Shown: piece after piece, positions 43,571-53,459 of the stretch
Numbering within the stretch: position 1 is the stretch's first letter
How the letters are laid out: the number at the start of each line of letters is the position of its first letter
NCBI GenBank assembly: GCA_026122225.1
Contig: JANEZZ010002882.1
Span: 806,001 to 870,000 of the forward strand
From: Heloderma charlesbogerti
Taxonomy: Eukaryota; Chordata; Lepidosauria; Squamata; Helodermatidae
Length of the DNA stretch: 64,000 bases
Direction: 5' to 3'
The notes under the pieces: model-generated
The model's database searches: none
What the model saw: the letters and a program-made list of their open reading frames with translations, nothing else
What the model was told of the DNA's origin: nothing
Translations under genes and position numbers: made by a program

Positions 43571-43989
43571 GGTTAGGGGGATGGAGATTTTCTGCTTGCA
43601 ATGCAAGGGCTCCAAGAGATCCAGAATGGACCGTGGAGCAATCCATCTCCCCTGCCCAGCTCCCACACTTCCAGAAAGGATGGAAGGGCTGAGGTCAGCA
43701 AAAGCCCCCTTGGCCCACTGACCTCTTCAGAGCAGCCAACAGTCCGGACGAGCAGGAGGCCCTGGCAAGGGCAGGCTCCAGGCAGGCAGTTTAGGGACCC
43801 AGGGAAAGTCGGCTGTCCATCCCAGTGGCCCAGACGTGGGTGCCTGATCAAAGCCAGGCATTGTTCCAGGGAAGCAGTCGAGGACAGGGCTCTGGAGTGC
43901 TGGCAGCATTAAAACATAAAACACGCACAAACACAAACACACAGAGCGATGCAGAAGATCTGAGGAGTCCAACAAAGAGCAGGATTGAA

Positions 43990-44270
43990 ATGGCACACAG
44001 CAGATCCTACATTAAAAGCCATCTGGAATTTTAAAAGTCTTTACCAACTGTCTAAAGATAGGAGAAGGGGTAACCTGGCAAATCATTGCTGAGAATGAGT
44101 GGCACAGCCTCTGTGCCACCACTGAGAAGGCCCTGTCTCCTGTGTTGGCCAGTCTGATTTCATTTATGGACAGGACATACCATACAGCAGGGCCTCCTCC
44201 AAGGCTGATCAGGTTCACAGGAGCAGGAGGTTTCTTTCTAGGGCTTGGTAGGCCAGGACAGGTCCTTGGG
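43990..44270 (+). repeat. Degenerate interspersed repeat, class uncertain
   Basis: AGAATGAGTGGCACAGCCTC, GCCACCACTGAGAAGGCCCT and AGCAGGGCCTCCTCC follow an order common in reptile repeats; 55700-55800 has the same 'CCACTGAAAAGGCCCT' word on the plus strand. I cannot assign the class. Confidence 0.45.
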
Positions 44271-44529
44271 GGCCAGCTGATGGACGGTTGGACAGGCTGG
44301 GACCACAGCCTAGATAGTGCCTAGGAGCTCAGTCTGCCAAGCTTGCCATGGAAGCAGAGCACCCGTGGTGGCCATGCAGGAGGTAAGGCGCCGGAGCCAG
44401 AGAGACGGGAGCCTCAGTCACACACACATGTGCACACACGTGCCTTACGCACACCCCCACTGCAGTGCGGAAGCAGTGCTTGGTAGGGGGCAAACTTTTT
44501 CAGACCCCAATACTGGGCGCTGCTGATAA

Positions 44530-45160
44530 AACTCAGTGTTAGTCAGTCATTAGAACTGTAAAATCCAGGCTGGCTGGTTACCCTGGCTCTCAGGGAACGC
44601 TTTGGTCGCCCTCCAGGGTGGGCCCGTGAAAATCACCATGCCCTTTAGCACACTCCATTGGGACCGTAAATCACCGTTCCTTTATTTAAGGTTGCCGTAT
44701 GAAGAAAAGCAGCAGTAAAAGGAAATGGGAGTTGCAAAAAAGAGTAATTGAGGTCTTAAAGGATTACTGCTCTCCCACTCCTCCTTGTGTTCCTTTCTTG
44801 CACCTTCCTTGTGCCGTGACATCAGCTGGAGAGCATAAAACGTTTCCACAGAAAGAAAATCGTTCTTCCCTTGGATAGTCCTTCAGGTACTTGCTGCGGC
44901 CTCAGGCCCTTATTAGATTTCGCTTCCTGCACATGCCTCACCCGGAGACATTCCCCCCCGATGATGGAATGTGTGTGGAGACCTCAAACGGGAGGGGGGG
45001 GGATCAGCTTTAGAAAGTATGTCTAGAATCCAGTTATTATCCAGTAATTGAGCCCCCTATTGTAAGAGACGTGACTCGTACTAAACTAAAAGGCCCTTTC
45101 AGATGACTTTTTTATTTTTCCCTTTGTGGCCTGGCCCTATGCACATGGTGGCCCATGTTA
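44530..45160. other. Intergenic single-copy-like sequence
   Basis: No repeat recognised. TTTATTTAAGG and AGTAATTGAGGTCTTAAAGG lie at 44680-44760, a possible regulatory stretch. A poly-G run is at 44992-45002. Confidence 0.3.
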
Positions 45161-45164
45161 GACC

Positions 45165-45395
45165 CAGAGTCAAGTGGTGAGAGTGCTGGACCGGGACCGG
45201 GGAGATGCGGATTCGAGTCCCCACTCGGCCAGGAAGCTCACTGGGTGACTTTGGCCAGTCACCGACTCTCAGCCTAACCTACCTCACAGGGTTGCTGTGA
45301 GGATAAAATGGAGAGGAGGAGGATCATGTACACTGCCTTGGGCTCTTTGGAGGAAAGGTGGGATATAAATGTAACAGATAAATAATAAATGAATG
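45165..45395 (+). mobile_element. L2-tailed tRNA-derived SINE (full copy)
   Basis: Box A (GTCAAGTGGTGAG) near 45170 and box B (GATTCGAGTCC) at 45210-45220 form the tRNA head. The body has CACTGGGTGACTTTGGCCAG and CTCAGCCTAACCTACCTCAC. The tail has TTGTGAGGATAAAATGGAGA, CTTTGGAGGAAAGGTGGGAT and an AT-rich end. The tail looks like an L2 3' end, implying mobilisation by L2. Confidence 0.88.
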
Positions 45396-45399
45396 TACC

Positions 45400-45510
45400 T
45401 TGCTGATCTGGGACTGGCCAGTGACGGGAGGGGAGATGGCCTGGGCACTCAGCATGGGCACCTTGAGTTCCATGGTGAAAGAAAGGCGGGATATAAATAA
45501 AGAAGTAACA
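45400..45510 (+). repeat. L2 LINE 3' tail
   Basis: GCACCTTGAGTTCCATGGTG and AAAGGCGGGATATAAATAAA match the L2 terminus. Confidence 0.6.
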
Positions 45511-45749
45511 TGTAATACTGGCCCAGGAAAAAAAGCCTAGACCACCTTTAAAGCAAAATGGGTAAATAAATTAAATGCAAACATTAAGAAGTCAAAAAGG
45601 AGTAGCAGAATGAGCAGTAGTCGAATGCACCTGGTATGTAGTGCATATGGGGTGGGCTGTTCCCCCTCCCCCATCAGAAACCTGGTCCCACAGGCAGTAC
45701 GATCAGCAGTATGATGAGCCCCTGCGTGCCGCTGCCTGGAGATTGCTAC

Positions 45750-46482
45750 TGTCAGGAGCGCCCTAGCTGCCTCTTGCAGTCCCCACCAATAGCCAACTCA
45801 GGACACAGATGACGAGGAATTCTTTCTGAGACTTTATTCCTGTACTACTTTATGACTCTTTCAGATACTAATCACTAGCACCAAAGCAAGGAACAGCACT
45901 GGGGAAAGATAGCAGAGTAGCCTAAGCTCCAGGTAAGGCAGTTGGTCCCTGTTTGAAGGAGAATCACAGGAAGACCCTGAACTTATGGGCTAGGAAGAGA
46001 TCCTCCCTCTTTCCCTTGAGTCCTCGGGATGCGACTGTTGTTTGCGCACCAAACAAGTGGAGCGCCTCCTTTCAGCGCCCTCCATCTGTCCCCACTCCCT
46101 GCGTCTGCGCCGAGCATCCAGCAAGCCCCCCTCCAGCGCTCTCTCACTGCCAGGGTCACTATCTCTCCCAGGAATGCTGGCAGGAGGAATCTCTGCCAGC
46201 TGCTGTGCTTGTGAGAGACGAGCGAGCTCCTCTCCCACGGATTGCTGTTCCTCCTCAGAATCAGAACTGCTCTGGGGCTCTGTTGGCTCAGTTTCCACCC
46301 TGACATCTATGTGCACCTGGTTCAAACTCAAGCTAGACCTGAGGACCAGGCTGGAGCTGCTTCTGGCTCTCACAAGTCAAGGTGGTGTCCATCAGAGCTG
46401 CATGAACCTCACCTTGTCCAAGAATACATTTATACCCGAATTTCACTCCCATTTTTATAACCTCACAATCTCACACAAAACA
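45750..46482 (-). mobile_element. LTR-like segment (possible solo LTR)
   Basis: Read on the minus strand it would begin TGTTTTGTGTGAG and end CGCTCCTGACA (TG...CA). A TATA-like GGGTATAAATG lies near 46432 and an AATAAA at 45833-45838. A minus-strand frame of 127 codons (45990-46373) is acidic then arginine-rich. No target duplication was found, so the ends are uncertain; it may be internal plus LTR sequence of a Gypsy-type element. Confidence 0.4.
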
Positions 46483-46523
46483 TTGGTGGGGCCTGAACTG
46501 GCAGAGACTAATCAGGCGAGGAC

Positions 46524-47448
46524 CCCTGGGGTAGGGATGGCAGAGAATTCCGCCACCGATCTCGGTGAGGCCGAATGCCAGTGCATTCAGCCCCCCAAAA
46601 TCTGTGGCGGAACGGCCTGCCCCCCCGCCCCCCCACAGATCACCCCCGTGACGAGAGTTACCTGGGGCGGATCTTCTGGGCGGCAGCAGCTCCAGCAGCG
46701 GCTTCGGCGGCTGGTCTTCCGACCGGCTGCCGCCGCCGCCATTTCCAGTCTTGGTAAAAAAAAATTTAAAAGACGTGATAGGCTACGTAAAGATTTACGT
46801 AGCCTATCATGGCTGGGTGGGTTTAAAAAAACAAACAAACCTGCGTATGCAAATGGCAGCGGCTATGGCCGTCGCCATTTGCGTTCCTTCTTTTTGGCCG
46901 CCTCAGTCTACACAAATATTTACGTAGACTATGATGGCAAAAATAAAGGGGAACGCAAACAGTGTAGCGGGCGCTATTTGCGTCCCCTTTTGATTTGCCG
47001 TTTTAGCCTATGTAAAGATTTACGTAGGCTAAAATGGTGAATCAAAAAGGGACGCAAATAGTGCCCGCTACGCTATTTGCGTTCCCCTTTATTTTCGCCG
47101 TCATAGTCTACGTAAATATTTACGTAGATTAAGACGGCCAAAAAGAATGAATGCAAATGGCAGCGGCCATAGCCGCCGCCATTTGCGTATGCGGGTTGTT
47201 GGTTTTTTTTTTACCCAGAGCCCTCCGCGGCTGGAAATCCAGCTGTGGATGGCTCTGGCCTGGCTGGGCCTGGCCAGCTGCTCTGCGGAGCTGCTGCGGA
47301 GCACAGCCGGCTGTTCGAGGATTCCGGGGGGGAGGAACGGAGCGCCTCCCCCCCGTCAAGGATTCTGGGGGGGGGACGGAACGCCTCCCCCCCCCATAAA
47401 CATAATCCACAAACAGGTAAGTCACTTTCGTACATCCCTACCCTGGGG
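46524..47448. mobile_element. hAT-like non-autonomous element with perfect 8-bp target duplication
   Basis: The element is 46532-47440 (909 bp). It is flanked by CCCTGGGG at 46524-46531 and 47441-47448. It starts TAGGGATG and ends CATCCCTA, matching the hAT terminal pattern. Inside is a 354-bp palindrome, 46841-47194, centred at 47017/47018. Its two arms of 177 bp pair at roughly 86% by eye. Four hairpins share CTACGTAAA/TTTACGTAG: 46776-46809, 46905-46930, 47001-47034 and 47105-47130. There is no transposase frame, so movement would need a related autonomous element. Confidence 0.88.
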
Positions 47449-47650
47449 TCGTGGTGGTGGTCAGCTCGGTGTGGTGAGGCAGCAGAAGTGGAAAATCGCC
47501 AGCTGTGGATTATGCAAGGAGGGCGTAGGGTGGAGTGCGTGCACATGCCTGGACCTGGGCTCCAGGTGCCTCACTTCCTGCGCACCAGTGCTCTCTTCTG
47601 ACCGCAAGCCTGGTGGATGGCAAGCCAAGCGAGACCTTGCGTGCGCTTTC

Positions 47651-47870
47651 CCCAAGCTGCTGCTGCCCTCCGGATGTGCTGGACTGCAACTCCCATCGCT
47701 CCTGAACAGGGCAACCTGTGAGGCATGGCAAGAGCAGCCTCCCCCAGCCTGGTGCCCTCCCGGTGTGCTGACCGGCCCCTCCTATCGTCTCCAGTGTCCA
47801 CACTGGGTGGGATGACATGAGCTGAAGTCCAGCAGATTTGGAGATGTGGCTGGGGAAGGCTGACGTCTTT
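47651..47870. repeat. Palindromic MITE-like element, 'ACTCCCAT' family (two partial copies)
   Basis: TGCCCTCCGGATGTGCTGGA with CTGCAACTCCCATCGCTCCT is followed by CCAGCCTGGTGCCCTCCCGG and later GAAGTCCAGCAGATTTGGAG. Confidence 0.5.
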
Positions 47871-47904
47871 GGAACTGCTTAGGTTAGAGGGGAAAAAGGG
47901 TGAT

Positions 47905-48392
47905 GAGGCAGGATGCAGTAGGGTTTACAAAACGTGTTGGGACAGGGAGTGGAGGACAGCTGTTCCTCCCTTCCTCATAACTCTAGAATTGAGGACCATC
48001 CAGGGAAATGATTGGCAGGAGATTCAGGACAAAGAAAAGAAAGGACTTCTTCACACAATGCGTGATTAACTTGCGGAACTCCCTTCCACAAGATGTCATG
48101 ATGGCCAGTAAGTAAGGGGGCTTTTAAAAGGGGATTGGTCGAATTCATGGAAATTGGCCTATCAACAGCGACTAGCCATGACACAAATGACACCTCCAGT
48201 ACTGGGGGCAGTATGTCTGGGAGTACGAGGTTGCTGGGGAGCAATGACAGGAAAGGGAAATGCCCCCCCCACATCCCGCTTCTGGGCTTCCCAGAAGCAT
48301 CTGGTTGGCCACTGTGGGAAACAGGGTAATGGACCACCTGGGCCTCTGCCTCTGGTCTGACCCAGAAGGGCTCTCCTTACGTTCTTGACCCA
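47905..48392 (+). mobile_element. CR1 family B 3' part
   Basis: The order is TTCCTCATAACTCTAGAATT, GCAGGAGATTCAGGACAAAG, AAAGGACTTCTTCACACAAT, AACTCCCTTCCACAAGATGT, GGTTGGCCACTGTGGGAAAC. It ends at CTGACCCAGAAGGGCTCTCC. This is the last coding part and 3' UTR, with the frame lost. It ends 430 bp before the AQP9 TATA box. Confidence 0.75.
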
Positions 48393-48820
48393 GAAGATGT
48401 GATTCTCCAATGGGATGGAGAAGCTAATTGGTAAAGCAAGCCAAATGTAGTTAGCTTTTCTTGTCTGCCATGTCCTGAGCTCACCTGGGCATGTGGGGGC
48501 AGAATGCATTCCTCTAAGCCAAGGGAGTGGCATTTCTCTTTTCTACAGCGGCTAAATACGCTGCTTGGCAGACATCCCTGGCCATACCTTTCCTGGAGGT
48601 TGTTTGGAACCAGCCAATAACTGCTGTGCTTTTGCATCTGGCAACTTATATAAGAGATCATTTTCCTGTCTTGTTGCCTTTTTTTTCTCCTCTTGTTTAA
48701 TGGCACAGATGTTTATTTGGGATGATCAGGTAATAATTAATCCAGTCAGCAAGAAATTGGGAGGAAAAGAATTGGTCAACTTCTGAACACAGGCTTACTG
48801 GCAGTATCTCGGCTGCCTGT
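48393..48820 (+). promoter_or_regulatory. AQP9: Repeat-free AQP9 upstream region
   Basis: No repeat is recognised between the CR1 fragment and the TATA box. The stretch is not CpG-rich, unlike ALDH1A2, as expected for a tissue-restricted gene. Specific factor sites cannot be supported by eye. Confidence 0.4.
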
Positions 48821-48828
48821 TATAAATA
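48821..48828 (+). promoter_or_regulatory. AQP9: AQP9 TATA box
   Basis: TATAAATA is a near-consensus TATA box 264 bp before the ATG. Transcription would start near 48850. The implied 5' UTR of about 235 nt would contain two short upstream frames: 16 codons from ATGATG at 48865, and a six-codon frame near 48936. Confidence 0.6.
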
Positions 48829-49084
48829 GCACCAGCACAACTGAGTGCCGCGAAAGGAGGGCACATGATGGAAACTCACAATGCACGGTCAGAGAATGTA
48901 AAGTGGGCTCCATAAATCCCCGGAACGGTCAGATGATTTCAAGGGCTGCATAGGGGCTCTCCGACGCTCATATTTCAACATATCAGGAGGAGTGTCAAAG
49001 TTCAAGAGAAGCAAGAGAAGATTACAGAGCAAATTTTACGGCTGTCCTTCACTAGTCAGAACCACCAAGGAAGAGGAAGCCAAC

Positions 49085-49186
49085 ATGACCAAGAAAACAG
49101 AAAGGAGCTGGAAAGTCAAATTTGCCCTAGAGAACAGCTTGCTGAAGGAAGCTCTCGCAGAGTTCCTGGGAACGTTCATACTAATA
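49085..49186 (+). CDS. AQP9: Aquaglyceroporin, probably AQP9, first coding exon
   Basis: AQP9 is a plasma-membrane channel for water, glycerol, urea and other small neutral solutes, strong in liver. The exon encodes 34 residues: a basic cytosolic start (MTKKTERSWKVKF) and then the beginning of membrane helix 1, SLLKEALAEFLGTFILI. The E-FLGTFI-I pattern is typical of aquaporins, and KE-L-EFLGTFILI is closest to AQP9 among the glyceroporins. The ATG has A at -3 and is the first in this frame. The exon ends in phase 0 at GTAAGT, the family's usual intron 1 position. Both NPA motifs are in later exons, outside the window. AQP3, AQP7 and AQP10 are alternatives, but the divergent ALDH1A2 neighbour favours AQP9. 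Confidence 0.87.
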
Positions 49187-49196
49187 GTAAGTGTTA

Positions 49197-49270
49197 GCAG
49201 CTTCCTTCCTTCCCTCCTGCCTTCCTTCCGACCATCCCATTCCATTCTTCCTTCCCTCCTCCCTTCCCAG
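49197..49270. repeat. (CTTC)n-like pyrimidine tract
   Basis: A degenerate run of CTTCC and CCCTCC units lies only 10 bp after the AQP9 exon 1 donor. Confidence 0.85.
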
Positions 49271-49509
49271 CAGGGTTATCCCAAAACATTTTGCCACCCA
49301 AGCAGAGGCACAGTGCAATCCATGAGTTGTGCTCCTGGGTCTTCTCCTGCGTATCAGCAAGAGATCCTGCAGTGCACCAGTCAAAATATGCACTGTCTCA
49401 CTGGCACCCCCCAAATATGGCTGTCCCCACTTGCTGGCTAAACTGATATTGGACAGGCTGTGCAAAGGGGCACGTGCTACTTTTGTAGCCCAAACTTCCA
49501 CGTTGCACA

Positions 49510-49612
49510 TCATGATTTACTGTTTATAAAGTGCCTTCCATGTGCCCCGTTGCACCGTACAAGGGGACAGACAAATCCCTGTCCCAATAAGCTTACAATC
49601 TCAAATTCAACA
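49510..49612 (+). repeat. Old interspersed repeat fragment
   Basis: GTGCCTTCCATGTGCCCCG then CAAATCCCTGTCCCAATAAG and CTTACAATCTCAAATTC match a widespread amniote repeat tail ('cagtccctgccc...gcttacaatcta'). Class uncertain. Confidence 0.45.
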
Positions 49613-49859
49613 CAGGGAAAACAACAGAGGAAGGGAAGGGAAATGGAGGCAGAGCGACATCACTCACAGCTTCATCTCACACCGGCTAAGAGCACTTCAT
49701 TCCTACCATGTGGGGTACTGGGCTTTCAAATAATAACTATAATTAATCATGTTTCCAGTAACATACTATATGCTCTGACTACTATTTGTCCTTGCAATGA
49801 CCCAGGGAATGCATGTAGGTGATCATGGCAAATGATTTTTACTCCAATTTCTAACACCG

Positions 49860-49932
49860 GTAGATGGGTATGACTTCCATTTTACAACCTGGGGAACTGA
49901 GGCTGTAAGTTAATGATGGTCCTAAGGAGACT
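49860..49932 (-). repeat. MIR-type SINE fragment
   Basis: The minus strand reads CCTCAGTTCCCCAGGTTGTA followed by AAATGGAAGTCA, the familiar MIR core (CTCAGTTT-C--ATCTGTAAAATGG). Confidence 0.5.
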
Positions 49933-50785
49933 TAGGCAGGATCCAGGCACAGGGCTTCTGGACAATGTGTGGGCCCAACACCTTTTGATGCTTGAGGCAG
50001 AGACCCCTGCCATTAACGTATGCTGTAAACTCACCCGGAAGTTCTCCTGCGCAAGCACCGCTGAAATGCCCGGGAGCTGCACGAGACACCGAAGTGCGCA
50101 GCCTTCACTTGGTCAATCTGGCTGGGGGTGCAGGATCCCATGCACTTCCCAGTCCTTCCAAGTGCGCTAACAATGCACAATGTGTGCTATTTCAGTGCTT
50201 TCCTTATAATTTGTTGGGCACACTTCTGTTTGCACACATGTTTGCATTTGCTTTTATTTAGTGGTAAACCAGGCGAGACAGCCTGAGCAGGGCTGGGGGG
50301 ACTTCTCCCTGTGGAGGACCACATCCCCTCAATCGAATCCTGCCAGGCTCTGTGCTCCAGGAGTGGGTGTGGCCCAAAGGGGGTGGAATTATGGACACGA
50401 CCCTTACCTTGGCCCAGTACGTAACAGGGGCGTGGGGGGTGGACAGGCACTTGCAATCTGGCATCCTCCTTCCCCAGCTAAGAGATAAAATCACAGAACA
50501 CCTGGCAATTTTAATGGGGCAACTAAGTTACGAAGTCATTGACAGTGCTTCCCTTGGTGGCACTTGGTGCGTCACTTTTCACAAGCTGCTGTACGATCCT
50601 ATACTTGCTGGAACCAGCCAAAAGAAGTCTTCTGGAGACCTGTCAAGAACTAACAGGGCTGTTAGCACTCCGAACATTTCTGTTCCGGACGCATGCCGCT
50701 CTTCCCTCAGTCTGGACTGGAGATTCTGCAATCAACCCCAAGCAAGTGTGGAGAACCCAGCGGGGACCTGGGACCTCCCAACACC
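49933..50785. other. Intronic sequence with no recognised element
   Basis: No exon or repeat recognised, except that 50040-50065 (TTCTCCTGCGCAAGC) resembles one arm of the palindrome at 20321. Confidence 0.35.
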
Positions 50786-50983
50786 AGGGAGGGGCCCTAG
50801 CTCAGTGGGAGAGCCCCTGCTTTGCAAGCAGAAGGTCCCAGCTTCACTCCTTGGTGTCTCTAGGTAGGGCAGGGAAAACTCTAGCCTGAGACCCTGGAGA
50901 GCCCTTGCAGCCAGCCAGTGTCCACAGCAGTGGCTCCGATGGACCAAGGGTCTCACTCAGCCTAAGGCAGCATCCGATGTTCC
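50786..50983 (+). mobile_element. tRNA-derived SINE, 'GCTCAGTGG' family (copy 2)
   Basis: Head: GGGGCCCTAGCTCAGTGGGA (box A) and CTTTGCAAGCAGAAGGTCCC, with a decayed box B (AGCTTCACTCC). Body: GGTAGGGCAGGGAAAACT, GAGACCCTGGAGAGCC. Tail: CCGATGGACCAAGGGTCTCA, CAGCCTAAGGCAGC. Confidence 0.85.
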
Positions 50984-51639
50984 AACGTTCCTGTCCCTCA
51001 ACTGGGGGGATGAGGTGGGTCCGGTGTCCATTCCAGTAATCCTTCTGCCCCTGCTGGGCACTGGGTTCCTGGCTGGGCTTCTAACTGAGCCGGGAGTCAC
51101 TTCCATCCCTACCGCAAAAGCAACCTGTACCCTGGAGTCCTGGCACTTCTTTCCCAAGCCCAGACGGGTGGCCATCCTGTGAGGCCCATGCTGGCTTGGC
51201 TGTCCAAGGACCAGCCCTCTTTCAAGCATCTTCTCAGCTGTGTTCCGGGACAGATGACCCACCATGACACATGACATCGAACGGACACCAGAAGACTACG
51301 AACTGCACAGACGCAGTCAAAGGTCAGGGAAGCGGAGGGAGGCCTTTGCCAGCACGGTGGTGGGGGGTGCTGCTGCAGGCGCCTGGCTTGTTTTAGCCCC
51401 CCCTGCGTGCGTGCGTGTGCGTAGGGTGAATTTTGGAAAACAAACACCTGGGGTGGGGCGGTTTAAACCTCCCCACCTCACATGGGGTGGTCCCAATCCA
51501 GATCAGGGCCCGCATGCTTACTTGCGAGTAGACAGAGACGGACAGCGGCATGCGTGCATTGAACGTATTGTGTGCTTTGACCCTTAGACTTCCTTGCTTC
51601 CGGGCGCTTTTTTCCACTGCACTGTGACCGGATGGGTTT

Positions 51640-52760
51640 TTTCTGCCGAGTGGTTTTAACCTCCGCTTGATCCGATGTTTCTTTCGATGACGGCTCGGTG
51701 TTTTTAGGTTTTATCTCGTCGAAGCTGTCGCTTCTACGACTTTGTCGTTTTGAACTATTTTGTTCTAACTTGTTGCGTTTCTAATATTGTTGCTACCGCC
51801 TCGGGGACTTCATTTTAAACGGAAAAGCACGCAACAACGATCTGAAACCGGTAACAAGCCAGATGCGGGCGGGGGGGGGGCAGAGAAACGCGTATTTGCC
51901 GGAGCGGCCCGAGCGCGGCCCCGCTGCAGGAGCAGCGATGCCGCGGCTGGCGGAGCGAGCCCGGCCCGCGCCTGCGGCCCGCCCGGCGCCCCCCTCTCTC
52001 GGCGGCTGCCCGCGGCGGACCCGGGGCGGCGCAGATGGCTCGCGCCGAGGGGCCGCCTGGGCGCCGTCTCCGGCCCGCCCGGCGCGCCGGCCTGGCCTGG
52101 CGGGCGGCTTCTGCTCGCGGCGCTCGGCGGCCCAGCTCCAGCCCCGGCTCCAGCCGGGAATCACCGGGCCGGGGAGCCGCCGCTCCCCACGCAGCGCGTC
52201 GCCGTCACGCCGCCGAAAGGGGCCGCCTGCCGCAGAGCGGACGCGCGAGGCGCGGAGGCGCAGCCGGGCCGGGCGGCGAGGGGGGTCTGCCGGGCGAGCA
52301 GGCCCGGCGGAGGCTGGCTCGGAAGGGCGGCGCGCGCTGCTGGAGGGGCGCCCCCGCCCCGCGCGGCTGCGAAAGACCCGCGGGCTAAGAGAAGCGCGGC
52401 GGCGCAAGGCTGCCGGAGCGCGCTGCCCGCCACGCGGCGCCCCCGGGCAGCTCCTCGGACGGAGGGGCGCGGCGGCCACAGCCCGCGGGCGGCCTGCGCT
52501 TCAGGGCGGCGTCGGGAGCTCCGGGGCGCCCGCCTCTGGCTCCGGGCTCACTGCCACCGTGGGGGGGCCACGGTGTCGCCCGGCCAGGACTTCCCCGTGG
52601 GTCCGGGGCCGCCAGGGGCCGTGCTGCCGCCCTGGTCCCCTCGGGCGCGGGCGCGGGCAACTTGCGCACTGCGGCCTTGGGCCTGCAGACAAACACACAA
52701 GCGGAATGGAGGAAGCAGCAAGCGCGCCTACGAAGCAGCAGGGAGAGGGCAGAGAAGGGC
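51640..52760. other. Orphan CpG island in AQP9 intron 1
   Basis: The segment 51860-52700 is very GC-rich with dense CpG and long open frames on both strands, translating to A/R/G/P-rich sequence that matches nothing known. It is preceded by 51640-51850, of moderate GC but still full of undecayed CpG (TCGATGACGGCTCGGTG, TTATCTCGTCGAAGC, CTACGACTTTGTCG). It ends against a CR1 fragment. It may be an unrecognised promoter, a non-coding RNA gene start, or the 5' end of a transposon. Confidence 0.5.
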
Positions 52761-52764
52761 GCCC

Positions 52765-53335
52765 GAAATGACCGAGGGGCTGGAGCATCTCCCCTGCGAG
52801 AGAAGGCGACAACAGCTGGGACTGTTCAGCTCGGAAAAGAGGGTCGGGGAGACGTGACGGAGGTCTGCAAAATTATGCCTGGTGTGGAGCATGTGGAGAG
52901 GGAGACATTTTCCCCTCTCTCAAAGTACTGGAACCCAGTGGGGTCCTCCCGTGAAGCTGAGGGGTGGGAGATTCGCGCAGACCAAAGGAACCACTTCTTC
53001 ACACCACGCATTGAACTGTGGAATTCACTAGCACAGGATGCGGTGATGGCCACCACTGTGGATGGCTTTAAAAGGGGGTTAGACATATTCCTGGAGGAGA
53101 AGGCGGTGAGTGGCTACTGGTCCTGGTGGCTATGTGCTACCTCCAGTACCTGAGGCAGTGAGCCTGTGTACACTAATTGCTGGGGAACATGGGCGGGAGG
53201 GTGCTGTTGCACTCATGCCCTGCTTGTGGGTTCCCAGTCGACATCTGGTTGGCCACTGTGTGAACAGAATGCTGGACTAGGTGGACCCTTGGTCTGATCC
53301 AGCAGGGCTCTTCTGATGGTCTTATGTTCTTCTAT
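52765..53335 (+). mobile_element. CR1 family B 3' part
   Basis: The frame to 53153 encodes KIMPGVEHVERETFSPLSKY, ADQRNHFFTPRIELWNSLAQ and DGFKRGLDIFLEEKAVSGYW, the CR1 B C-terminus. A 3' UTR follows (TGGTTGGCCACTGTGTGAAC, GGACCCTTGGTCTGATCCAG). Confidence 0.85.
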
Positions 53336-53388
53336 AACTTTACTACCCCAAACCAGACCCCAGAGAGAAGCCCTACACCCTCAGCTCA

Positions 53389-53442
53389 CCTCTCTCCTTC
53401 CCTCTCTCCCTCTCCCTCTTTTTCTCTCTCTTCCCCAAACTG
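53389..53442. repeat. (CT)n-rich pyrimidine tract
   Basis: Degenerate CTCTCC and CCCTCT units. Confidence 0.85.
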
Positions 53443-53459
53443 CCCAAATTGTTGTTTCT

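Larger units (their letters stand above)
21505..48820. other. Intergenic region between divergent ALDH1A2 and AQP9
   Basis: About 27 kb with no recognised host gene. It holds the CpG island tail, AT-rich single-copy stretches and many transposons, annotated separately. Confidence 0.75.

Noticed and set aside
46042..47040. 332-codon open frame
   Set aside because: It crosses from the LTR-like segment into the hAT-like element and its palindrome, so it spans unrelated repeats.
48992..49084. 31-residue N-terminal extension of AQP9
   Set aside because: The upstream codon at 48992 is GTG, not ATG; the first in-frame ATG is at 49085 and gives the length expected for AQP9.
51787..52857. 356-codon open frame in AQP9 intron 1
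   Set aside because: It is confined to the CpG island and has no known motif; its end runs into a CR1 fragment.
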